NCBI GenBank assembly: GCA_031277915.1
Contig: JAITLL010000034.1
Span: forward strand, 62,001 to 126,000
Reading direction: 5' to 3'
Source of the DNA: Acinetobacter sp.
Lineage (GTDB): Bacteria; Pseudomonadota; Gammaproteobacteria; Pseudomonadales; Moraxellaceae
Length of the DNA stretch: 64,000 bases
Below the pieces are notes generated by a model, which was given only the letters and a program-made list of their open reading frames with translations, was not told the DNA's origin and searched no databases. This document shows positions 34,423-42,362 of this stretch, piece by piece (position 1 is the first letter of the stretch; each line of letters begins with the position of its first letter). The translations under genes were made by a program, and so were the position numbers.

Positions 34423-35568
34423 TTAGTACAAGCTGTGCGAGTTTGACTCGATATGCTTATTGGTAATCACGCCCCACATTTTGTAATACGACCAAGTGGT
34501 ATAAATCAAAATGATGGGGACAAAGATACATGCAGCAACTGTCATAACGCCTAAAGTTCGATGGCTTGATACGGCATCCCACATTGTCAAGCTAGAGTTT
34601 GGACTAACACTAGAAGGTAATAAGAATGGGAATAGAGCAAAGCCAGCGGTTAAGATCGCACCTACAATCATTAAGCTTGTACCAGCAAAACTTAAACCAG
34701 CTTTTGCTTTTGATGCTGTAAAAAACGCAAGGATTGCTCCTAAAATTGCAAGAACTGGAGCTACCTTTGTAATTGGGTAGGTGCTGTAGTTATTCATCCA
34801 ACCAGGGTTATTATTTGTGACCACTTCTTTAGCTAAAGGATTAAGGGCAGCATTTGGATCAATTGCGGCTGCATAGCTATAACCCGGTACTTGACCAAAG
34901 TATAACCATGCTCCAATCACAAGGAAACAAACCAAGAATACTGCTGCCATAATTTGAGTTGCTTTAGCAGAACGTTGTTTCAAAGCACCGTCTGTACGCA
35001 GCATAAGCCAAGCACCACCATGCGCACAGAGCATGGAAAGACTGACAATACCGCAAACTAAGGCAAACGGATTCAGAAGGCCAAAGAAGCTACCTGAATA
35101 TTCAGAGCGCAATGTGCTATCTAAACTAAAGGGAATACCTAAGAACAAATTACCGAAGGCTACACCGAAAACGAGAGCTGGTACGGCACCACCGATACAT
35201 AGTCCCCAGTCCCATGAGTTACGCCATTGTGTATTTTTAAGTTTAGAACGATAGTCAAAACCTACAGGGCGTAAGAATAGGGCAAATAACACAAGTAATA
35301 AGGCCCAATACATTCCTGAGAATGCAACTGCGTAAACCATTGGCCATGCCGCAAATAATGCACCACCTGCGGTAATAAACCAGACCTGATTGCCATCCCA
35401 GTGCGGAGCAATAGTGTTAATAGCTGCACGGCGTTCACTATCAGTTTTACCAACAAAAGGCATAAGTGCCATTGAACCCATATCGAAGCCATCGGTTAAA
35501 GCAAACCCGATAAGCAAGACTCCAACGAGTACCCACCATATAATTTTTAGGAGTTCATATTCAATCAT
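34423..35568 (-). CDS. cydB: Cytochrome bd ubiquinol oxidase subunit II
   Basis: Subunit II of cytochrome bd oxidase, 381 residues with about nine helices. The N-terminus, [25 protein letters not shown], and [22 protein letters not shown] are conserved family segments. It overlaps the cydA stop by four bases (ATGA), so translation is coupled. It shares structure with CydA but carries no haem. Confidence 0.95.
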   Translation of the reverse strand: MIEYELLKIIWWVLVGVLLIGFALTDGFDMGSMALMPFVGKTDSERRAAINTIAPHWDGNQVWFITAGGALFAAWPMVYAVAFSGMYWALLLVLFALFLRPVGFDYRSKLKNTQWRNSWDWGLCIGGAVPALVFGVAFGNLFLGIPFSLDSTLRSEYSGSFFGLLNPFALVCGIVSLSMLCAHGGAWLMLRTDGALKQRSAKATQIMAAVFLVCFLVIGAWLYFGQVPGYSYAAAIDPNAALNPLAKEVVTNNNPGWMNNYSTYPITKVAPVLAILGAILAFFTASKAKAGLSFAGTSLMIVGAILTAGFALFPFLLPSSVSPNSSLTMWDAVSSHRTLGVMTVAACIFVPIILIYTTWSYYKMWGVITNKHIESNSHSLY

Positions 35569-37154
35569 GATAAAACCTCCCCATTAACAGATGCTTTTTG
35601 CTCTTGTTTTTCAAAATGATATTTACCAGTGTGGAGAGAACTTGGTCCTAAGCGAGCAAATTTAATCATTAAGTACATTTCAATAATGAGCAGTACAGTA
35701 TAGAACGCTGCTAACGCGAGGATTGAGCCCCATACATCACCTGTACTTAAACTCGAAGTTGATAAGTGAGTTGGTAGAATTTCACCAATAGACCAAGGTT
35801 GACGACCACCCTCAGCGACATACCAGCCTGTTTGAGCCGCAACCCACGGAAGTGGTAAGGCAAACAATGCATATTTAAGTAACCAAGGCTTATTCTCAGC
35901 ATTTCTTTTTGCTACAGCCCAAGTTGCTAAAATGAAAAGAAGGAGCATCAAGAAACCAGAAGCCACCATTGCACGGAATGAGAAGAATAAAGCAGTCACA
36001 TTTGGAACAGTGTCTTTGACAGCGGCTTGAATGTTTTGCTCACTCGCATCTACTACATTTGGTGCGTATTTCTTAAGAAGTAAGCCATAGCCTAAGTCTT
36101 TTTGATTTTTTTCAAATGAAGCTAATAACTCTGGTGAGCGATCACCAGCACGTAATTTTTCAAGTTCAGCATAAGCAAGCATACCGTTACGAATGCGGAC
36201 TTCGTGCTGTTGCATTAAATCTTTTAAACCAGTGACTTCTTTAGTTGTTGAACGAGTTGCGATTAAACCTAATGCATAGGGAATTTTAACTGCATAGTCT
36301 GTTCGCATTTCTTTATGGTTTGGCACACCAAATAAAGTAAATGGAGCTGGGGCAGGGTGAGTATCCCATTCGGCTTCAATTGCCGCGAGTTTAGTTTTTT
36401 GTACATCACCTAGCTCATAACCAGACTCATCACCAAGTAAAATCACTGAAAGTGTAGATGCAAGACCGAAAATTGCAGCAATTGCAAATGAACGGCGAGC
36501 AAAAGGGAGGTCACGGTTTTTAAGCAAGTAGTAGCTTGAGATCGCGAGTACAAAAATTGAGCCTGTCACATATCCTGCAGAAACAGTATGTACAAACTTA
36601 ACCTGTGCAACAGGGTTAAAAATAAGTGCACCGAAGTCCACAAGCTCCATACGCATTGTTTCAAAGTTAAATGCTGCACCTACAGGGTTTTGCATCCAAC
36701 CATTAGCGACTAAAATCCAGAGTGCTGACATGTTAGAGCCAAGAGCAACTAACCAAGTTACGCCTAAATGCTGTACTTTGCTTAGACGATCCCATCCAAA
36801 AAAGAATAGACCAATAAATGTTGATTCGAGAAAGAATGCCATTAGGCCTTCAATTGCTAATGGTGCACCGAAAATATCACCTACATAATGTGAGTAATAT
36901 GCCCAGTTTGTCCCGAATTGGAACTCCATGGTTAGGCCTGTAGTCACACCTAATGCAAAGTTAATACCAAATAGTTTTCCCCAAAACTTAGTCATATCCT
37001 TGTAAATTTCTTTACCAGATATAACGTAAGTGGTTTCCATAATAGCTAGAATGAATGCCAAGCCTAGGGTCAAAGGTACGAAAAGAAAGTGATACATTGC
37101 GGTCATAGCAAATTGGAACCGCGAAAGATCAACCACGCTTTCAGAAATCATCAA
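35565..37154 (-). CDS. cydA: Cytochrome bd ubiquinol oxidase subunit I
   Basis: The catalytic subunit of the high-affinity quinol oxidase, 529 residues with about nine helices. The haem ligands are visible: His22 in AMYHFLF, the His of [10 protein letters not shown] (b558) and Met of FRAMVASG. The Q-loop is of the long type, as in E. coli, running roughly from residue 250 to 390. GWMQNPVG is conserved. The start overlaps the cydP stop (ATGA). Confidence 0.97.
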   Translation of the reverse strand: MMISESVVDLSRFQFAMTAMYHFLFVPLTLGLAFILAIMETTYVISGKEIYKDMTKFWGKLFGINFALGVTTGLTMEFQFGTNWAYYSHYVGDIFGAPLAIEGLMAFFLESTFIGLFFFGWDRLSKVQHLGVTWLVALGSNMSALWILVANGWMQNPVGAAFNFETMRMELVDFGALIFNPVAQVKFVHTVSAGYVTGSIFVLAISSYYLLKNRDLPFARRSFAIAAIFGLASTLSVILLGDESGYELGDVQKTKLAAIEAEWDTHPAPAPFTLFGVPNHKEMRTDYAVKIPYALGLIATRSTTKEVTGLKDLMQQHEVRIRNGMLAYAELEKLRAGDRSPELLASFEKNQKDLGYGLLLKKYAPNVVDASEQNIQAAVKDTVPNVTALFFSFRAMVASGFLMLLLFILATWAVAKRNAENKPWLLKYALFALPLPWVAAQTGWYVAEGGRQPWSIGEILPTHLSTSSLSTGDVWGSILALAAFYTVLLIIEMYLMIKFARLGPSSLHTGKYHFEKQEQKASVNGEVLS

Positions 37155-37345
37155 CGTGTCTCCTTAATGTGGGAAGTATTATCGCCAGCAATATGCTCGG
37201 CGACCTGATTGTCGAAATTTTTGGGGATGGTGGGAGCATCAAACCAAATGTGTTTGATTGTTAAGAGAAGCGCGACTTTAATTATTAGAATAATCGTGAT
37301 TTCTCTAATTAATCGTCTGTTAATGTCTAGATTTTTAAGGCTCAT
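37151..37345 (-). CDS. cydP: Cytochrome oxidase putative small subunit CydP
   Basis: A 64-residue protein with one transmembrane helix (about 14-33). The pattern [18 protein letters not shown] followed by IWFDAP matches the CydP proteins that precede cydA in several gammaproteobacteria. It opens the cyd operon and overlaps cydA by four bases. Its function is inferred from association. Confidence 0.8.
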   Translation of the reverse strand: MSLKNLDINRRLIREITIILIIKVALLLTIKHIWFDAPTIPKNFDNQVAEHIAGDNTSHIKETR

Positions 37346-37706
37346 GAAATAAACCTCGATACATATTAAATTTATTATTAATCAAAACATATTAAAAATA
37401 AACAATAAATATATTTAAAATAAACTTTTAAATATTTAAATTATAAAAAACAATGATTTATATATTTAAATATTTCTAAATAAAATATCTTACTAAAATG
37501 GTTTGAATTAATTATTAAATCCAACTAGAACACTTGTAAATAATAAAATTAAATCCAACTAAAACACTTGGTTATTTTTTATTCTGACTATTTTGGTTGG
37601 TTTAAAATAAAAAATGAACAAATAGAAAGAAATGGATATGACTTAGCTGAGAAGGAGTATCTATGAAAATATTGTTTTGATGAATCTTAAGAGGGAATAT
37701 TTAAAA
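37346..37706 (-). promoter_or_regulatory. Upstream region of the cyd operon with direct repeats
   Basis: 361 bases, extremely AT-rich. A 23-base sequence around AAATCCAACTARAACACTTG occurs twice at 37514-37536 and 37548-37570, 34 bases apart with one mismatch. No canonical FNR dyad was found by eye. On the opposite strand a strong AAGGAG ribosome binding site (37652-37657) leads into a five-codon frame MKILF (37663-37680), probably a gene remnant. Confidence 0.5.
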
Positions 37707-38315
37707 TTAGTCTGATGTAAATAAGTCGTTAGACATCGAAATTTTTTTTGCAAGATAATGGCTTTTTTGAACTCTAACTAAAATTACTTGTGAATATAGT
37801 TCTAACTCACCATATTCAGGTTCAACTTGAACATAGTGTAGTTGACCAAATTCATCTCGTACGCGTGCTTGAGCCGAAAACCCTGGTCTAGCACTGCCAC
37901 TAGAAATTGTTGCTAGTCGTCCTAACAGATTGTAATTGGTATGGGTAAGCTTTGGTTTAATAACTTGGTCAAGGCAATGAATCATAAAGACAGTAAAAAA
38001 GATTGCGATAACCAATGCAGGGATGATTAAGTAAAAAGGGGGGATGAAGTAGTGCTGTATTGCAAAAAAAGAGAGCTGTAAAAAGTAACCTGCAAAGCTG
38101 AAATTAATCAGGAGGAATACAAAAATAAGTGCTTTAGAAAACTTAACATTTAGTAGAGGCGAGTTGGTAAGCCATTCGGGGGCAATTTTCTTAAGTAGTT
38201 GGCTTGGTCGTAAGCCAATATACATACCAATAGTTTCTACCACGCTGAGTAATATCAAAGCCACGACACTTAAATGAAATGGCATAAGATAATAATTAAA
38301 AAAGAAATCAGCCAT
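37707..38315 (-). CDS. OB-fold membrane protein, YqiJ-like
   Basis: A 202-residue inner-membrane protein. It has three hydrophobic helices (about 12-32, 60-80 and 88-112), followed by a soluble OB-fold domain (LLGRLATISSGSARPGFSAQARVRDEFGQ, VQVEP). This layout is that of YqiJ, which works with the flotillin YqiK in membrane microdomains. No flotillin gene is next to it, so any partner is elsewhere. It lies 25 bases after the Rieske gene in the same direction. Confidence 0.8.
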   Translation of the reverse strand: MADFFFNYYLMPFHLSVVALILLSVVETIGMYIGLRPSQLLKKIAPEWLTNSPLLNVKFSKALIFVFLLINFSFAGYFLQLSFFAIQHYFIPPFYLIIPALVIAIFFTVFMIHCLDQVIKPKLTHTNYNLLGRLATISSGSARPGFSAQARVRDEFGQLHYVQVEPEYGELELYSQVILVRVQKSHYLAKKISMSNDLFTSD

Positions 38316-38340
38316 GATAGAAACTCTAATGTTGATGACC

Positions 38341-38649
38341 TCAGTCTACGATATAAATACCGCCATCTGAATGTACTGTAATTTCAACTTTATTTAAAAA
38401 ATCACCTAAACAAGGACCTGAAATACATTCACCTGTTTCCACGTTAAATAAGGCGCCGTGTGTAGAACATTGAATATATTCTTGGTCTTGGTCTAGAAAT
38501 TGATTTTCTAGATATTCAAGTTCGGTTTGCAAATGAGGGCATAAATTTTGATAAGCGTAGAATGAGCCATCACGCTGTGTAATGAAAATAGTAGTTCCTT
38601 GTAAAGTGTCAAAAGCTCTAGCTTCACGCTCAGGAACTTCTTCTGTCAT
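38341..38649 (-). CDS. Rieske 2Fe-2S protein
   Basis: A small cytoplasmic Rieske ferredoxin of about 102 residues. The cluster ligands are CPH and CSTH, separated by 24-26 residues, with GPCLGDFLNK after them. It resembles ferredoxin components of dioxygenases or nitrite-reductase NirD-like proteins, but no oxygenase is nearby. ATG codons at 38649 and 38664 are possible; GGAAAG favours 38649. The upstream kinase gene ends at 38666, so the two are co-transcribed. Confidence 0.85.
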   Translation of the reverse strand: MTEEVPEREARAFDTLQGTTIFITQRDGSFYAYQNLCPHLQTELEYLENQFLDQDQEYIQCSTHGALFNVETGECISGPCLGDFLNKVEITVHSDGGIYIVD

Positions 38650-38665
38650 ACAGATTCTTTCCATT

Positions 38666-39670
38666 TCAGGCACATTCCTTCTGAAAATTTTCGAGAAGTT
38701 TAGCATAGTCATTAATGGCTAAACGAGGACCAAATTGAGACACAACTTCACTCGAAACTAAGATAGCAAGCTGTGCAGCAACAGTTAAATCTTCATGATG
38801 GTTTAATGCATAAAGAAATGCACCTGCAAAAGCATCACCAGCGCCATTTGTATCTACAGCTTCTACGTGACGACCTGCTACGTGAAAATGTTGGGTAGCG
38901 TTTGCAACTAAAGCACCTTTGGCACTTTGTGTAATCACAACAGTATGGTTTTTAAAACGTAACTGTGTGAGTGCCTCTTCAACAGTAGTGGTATTGCTAT
39001 ACATTAAAGCTTCTTGTTCATTACAGAACAATAAATCTACACCATCATCCATAAGTTCTTCTAAGCCTTCACGGGCATATTGAACCATTGCAGGATCTGA
39101 CAAAGATAAAGCGATTTTAACGCCGTTAGCTTTGGCAATTTCTCGAGCTTGTTTTACCGCTTTGCGAGCTGTCTCACTTGTAGAAAGATAACCTTCAATA
39201 TAAAGCCATTTTGCTGTTTTTAACGGCTCAAAATCGATTTGACCTTGAGATAGTTCAGCTGTGATACCTAAATAGGTATGCATAGTACGCTCAGAGTCTG
39301 GACTAATGAGTACCATACATGTGCCGGTAACACCTTCACTGATTGACTTTGCTGTAGTTTGAATGCCAGCATCATTTAGACCTTGTAGGTAAATTTCACC
39401 TAATTGGTCATGACCAACGCGGCAACCATAAAAAGCGCTACCACCTAATGCACTAAAGGCTACAGTTGTATTTGCAGCAGAGCCACCACTTGCTTGACCT
39501 TTGTAATCTTGAGTTTGCTTTAATTTCTCATATAAAGCAGATTGTGTTTCACCGTCAGACAACTGCATTGTGCCTTTTTGTAATCTTTGCTGACTAAGAA
39601 AATCATCAGACACTTTAAATTCTTGGTCGATTAATGCATTACCAATTGCAAAAAGATCTACAGTTGCCAT
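38666..39670 (-). CDS. PfkB-family carbohydrate/nucleoside kinase
   Basis: A 334-residue sugar or nucleoside kinase of the ribokinase (PfkB) family. The first signature ASGGSAANTTVAFSALGG and the second DTNGAGDAFAGAFLYAL (catalytic Asp and anion hole) are intact. The N-terminal DLFAIGNALIDQEF resembles adenosine-kinase-like bacterial members (AdoK). An ATG four codons upstream (39682) is a possible alternative start. It shares an operon with the Rieske and OB-fold genes; the functional link is unclear. Confidence 0.88.
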   Translation of the reverse strand: MATVDLFAIGNALIDQEFKVSDDFLSQQRLQKGTMQLSDGETQSALYEKLKQTQDYKGQASGGSAANTTVAFSALGGSAFYGCRVGHDQLGEIYLQGLNDAGIQTTAKSISEGVTGTCMVLISPDSERTMHTYLGITAELSQGQIDFEPLKTAKWLYIEGYLSTSETARKAVKQAREIAKANGVKIALSLSDPAMVQYAREGLEELMDDGVDLLFCNEQEALMYSNTTTVEEALTQLRFKNHTVVITQSAKGALVANATQHFHVAGRHVEAVDTNGAGDAFAGAFLYALNHHEDLTVAAQLAILVSSEVVSQFGPRLAINDYAKLLENFQKECA

Positions 39671-39747
39671 ATGTGTTGTCACAGAATAAAAAAATCAGAT
39701 CGATAAGTTTACACCATTGCCCACATTTGCTGTAGTTTGTTGAATAA

Positions 39748-39870
39748 AATTCAGGTAATTCAGGTAATTCAGGTAATTCAGGTAATTCAGGTAATTCAGG
39801 TAATTCAGGTAATTCAGGTAATTCAGGTAATTCAGGTAATTCAGGTAATTCAGGTAATTCAGGTAATTCA
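39748..39870. repeat. 9-bp tandem repeat, 13 copies plus a partial
   Basis: AATTCAGGT is repeated perfectly 13 times in a row and followed by a partial AATTCA. All copies are identical. It lies between divergent genes, about 147 bases before the receptor start. Confidence 0.97.
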
Positions 39871-39936
39871 ACGATTAGTAAGGTTTCTTTGTTTGGCTAA
39901 GCTATTGAAATAATATTTTTAATAAATATTATCAAT

Positions 39937-39951
39937 TAATAATGATTCTTA
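39937..39951 (+). promoter_or_regulatory. Probable Fur box
   Basis: TAATAAT-g-ATTCTTA matches the 7-1-7 Fur pattern TGATAAT-n-ATTATCA at 11 of 14 positions and lies 66 bases before the receptor gene. Iron repression of the receptor is the expected outcome. Confidence 0.6.
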
Positions 39952-40016
39952 ATAGTATTTACAAACGTATCGTATTTCATTGAAACTTCGCGTGAAATTA
40001 TTCATAGCGAATTTAC

Positions 40017-42110
40017 ATGAAGCATTCTATTTTATTTATTTCATCATTTGGGGTTATAACAGGCCATGTATATGCTGCAGAGGCAGAATCACGGGCTGTA
40101 ACCAACCTTCCAACAATTTCAGTAAAAGCTGAGAAGGAAAACAGTTTAAAACAAGAAGTAGGACAAGCATCGAGTGCAACTAAAGGCATCATGCAATTAA
40201 AAGATGTTCCTCAAATTGTAAATGTTGTGCCTAAACAAATTTTAAGAGAGCAAACAGTGACCTCTATGCAAGGGGCCTTGCAAAATGTTGCTGGTTTGAG
40301 TTTTAGCGTGGGCGATGGGCAGCGTGATCAGGTCATGATTCGTGGTTTTTCTGCTATTACAGATAACTATGTGGATGGTATCCGTGATGACGCATTGTAT
40401 TTTCGCGATATGTCGAATGTTGAACGTATTGAGGTATTAAAAGGGCCTGCTTCTGTACTTTATGGACGTGGTTCAGCAGGTGGTTTGGTCAATAAAATTA
40501 ATAAAAAACCGATGGATGAGTCTTTACGTGAAGTGAGCTTGATTGGTGGCACGACAGGGCAACGCCGTGCAGAAGTCGATGTAAATGAAAAAGTAGCAGA
40601 GAATGTTAAGGTCCGCTTAACTGGTGCTGTTGAAAATTCAGATGGTTATCGTGATCAGGCCTTTTTAAAACGTCAGGCAGTCGCGCCATCTGTACAGTGG
40701 GATATTAGCGATAAAACTAAACTCTTACTTCAGGCAGACTATTTGCATGATGACCGTTTAGCTGATCAAGGTTTCCCGACAGATCCAATTACAGGTAAAC
40801 CAGTTAAAACAAATCCTAAAACTTTTTATGGTGCATTAAACGGTAAAGAAGTTGGCGATGTTGACACTGAAATCTCAAGTCAAACCATAAGTTTGGATCA
40901 TGAGTTTAATGATCAACTCAAATATCATGGCGCAGTTCGCCACTATAACTATTCATTAGATCGTCAATATAGTGTTGATACACATCCTACTGATAAATCA
41001 CAAATTACTTTGACTCAAAATAAGCGTTTACGTAATGAGGATGGGGTGTATGTTCAACAAGAGTTGAGTGCTTTATTTAATACAGGTTTCTTAAAGCACA
41101 ATACATTAATTGGTGCTGAATATAGTAAGCAGCATAAAGATGAAATACTCTGGCAAGGAGCTAAAACGACAACGGATTTATATAACCCGAAATTACAATA
41201 CTGGGCACCTATTAATACTGGAACAACAGTTGCACGTAATAACAATAGTAATACCTTTGAAAACTACGGCGTGTATCTGCAAGACTTAATGACTGTTACA
41301 GACCAGCTTAAAGTTTTAGTTGGTTTACGTTATGACAATCTATCTCAAGATCGTGATGATAAAACCAGTGCAAATTTAGACTTAAACCGTACTGATAATA
41401 CCTATTCACCGCGAATTGGAATTGTCTATCAGCCAGTAAACAATCTTTCACTCTACACTTCTTATAATCGCTCGTTCCAGCCTCTGGCTGATGCATTTGT
41501 TTTTTATAAAAACAGTGATGATTTAAAGCCGACAAAAACTGAAAACTATGAGATTGGTGCCAAGTGGGATGTAAATGATCAATTGAATTTAACTTTGGCT
41601 TTATTTGAAATGAGCCAAACAAATATTCAAAACCAAGATCCAGCAAACCCAAATCAGGCATTGTTAGCGGGTGAGCAAAAAACTAAGGGTATTGAGCTTT
41701 CATTAACAGGTCAATTAACTGATCAATTATCGGTACTAGCTGGCTATTCTTATATGGATGGTAAGATTGAAAAATCGACGATTGGATTTACGGGGAATCA
41801 ATCAGCGCTTACACCAAATAACACTGCCAACCTTTGGTTAAAATATCAAATAAATGATCATTGGTATGCGGCTGTAGGTGGTCGTGGTGAATCATCACGT
41901 TTTAGTGCGCCAGATAACAAAAACGTTTTACCGGGTTATGCTGTAGTAAATGCGGCCTTAGGTTATCAAAGTGAGCGTTATGACGTGAACTTCAACTTAA
42001 ATAATCTATTTGATCGTGATTACTTTGTTTCAGGTCATAGTGGAGCAAATGATTCAAACATGATGGGTGATCCGCTAAATGCTCAAGTTGCACTTCGTTA
42101 TCGTTTTTAA
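40017..42110 (+). CDS. TonB-dependent siderophore receptor
   Basis: A 697-residue outer-membrane receptor. It starts with a signal peptide of about 20 residues (HVYAA), then a TonB-box-like PTISVKAE, a plug domain (about 50-160, DVPQIVNVVPK, MIRGFSAITDNYVDGI, VERIEVLKGPASVLYGRGSAGG) and a 22-strand barrel ending in RYRF. It belongs to the ferric-catecholate/hydroxamate group of receptors related to Fiu and FhuE. The exact siderophore cannot be told. Fur-like box and tandem repeats lie upstream. Confidence 0.9.
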   Translation: MKHSILFISSFGVITGHVYAAEAESRAVTNLPTISVKAEKENSLKQEVGQASSATKGIMQLKDVPQIVNVVPKQILREQTVTSMQGALQNVAGLSFSVGDGQRDQVMIRGFSAITDNYVDGIRDDALYFRDMSNVERIEVLKGPASVLYGRGSAGGLVNKINKKPMDESLREVSLIGGTTGQRRAEVDVNEKVAENVKVRLTGAVENSDGYRDQAFLKRQAVAPSVQWDISDKTKLLLQADYLHDDRLADQGFPTDPITGKPVKTNPKTFYGALNGKEVGDVDTEISSQTISLDHEFNDQLKYHGAVRHYNYSLDRQYSVDTHPTDKSQITLTQNKRLRNEDGVYVQQELSALFNTGFLKHNTLIGAEYSKQHKDEILWQGAKTTTDLYNPKLQYWAPINTGTTVARNNNSNTFENYGVYLQDLMTVTDQLKVLVGLRYDNLSQDRDDKTSANLDLNRTDNTYSPRIGIVYQPVNNLSLYTSYNRSFQPLADAFVFYKNSDDLKPTKTENYEIGAKWDVNDQLNLTLALFEMSQTNIQNQDPANPNQALLAGEQKTKGIELSLTGQLTDQLSVLAGYSYMDGKIEKSTIGFTGNQSALTPNNTANLWLKYQINDHWYAAVGGRGESSRFSAPDNKNVLPGYAVVNAALGYQSERYDVNFNLNNLFDRDYFVSGHSGANDSNMMGDPLNAQVALRYRF

Positions 42111-42123
42111 TTAACAAATATCA

Positions 42124-42154
42124 AAAAAAGCTCATCGAAATGATGAGCTTTTTT
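42124..42154 (+). terminator. Terminator of the TonB receptor gene
   Basis: AAAAAAGCTCATC/GATGAGCTTTTTT, 13 bases after the stop codon. Confidence 0.88.
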
Positions 42155-42362
42155 GTTTGTTGTGTAGGATATAGATAGTATTAAAAGGTTTTGTTCTGCT
42201 AGGATACAACCACGTGGGCTATGTGCTTGATATCAAAGCTATGCCTATGAAAACTAATACTCAACAAAAACATAGTATTTTACTTGGCTTTTGTTCGCCA
42301 ATCTCAAGCCGACTCAGGCTATAATGAGACTTATTCACTTATCCGATATGTTAGGAGATCAC

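Larger units (their letters stand above)
39671..40016. promoter_or_regulatory. Divergent spacer between kinase and TonB receptor
   Basis: 346 bases. It contains the 9-bp tandem repeat array (39748-39870) and, closer to the receptor, an AT-rich stretch with a Fur-like box. No ORF. Confidence 0.6.

Noticed and set aside
37346-37706. FNR/Anr box for cyd regulation
   Set aside because: No TTGAT-N4-ATCAA match found by eye.
39748-39870. CRISPR-like repeat array
   Set aside because: The unit is 9 bp with no spacers; it is a simple tandem repeat.
42247-42324. 25-codon ORF ahead of the PreP-like gene
   Set aside because: No ribosome binding site and no feature of a leader peptide; the AGGAGA before 42363 serves the protease.
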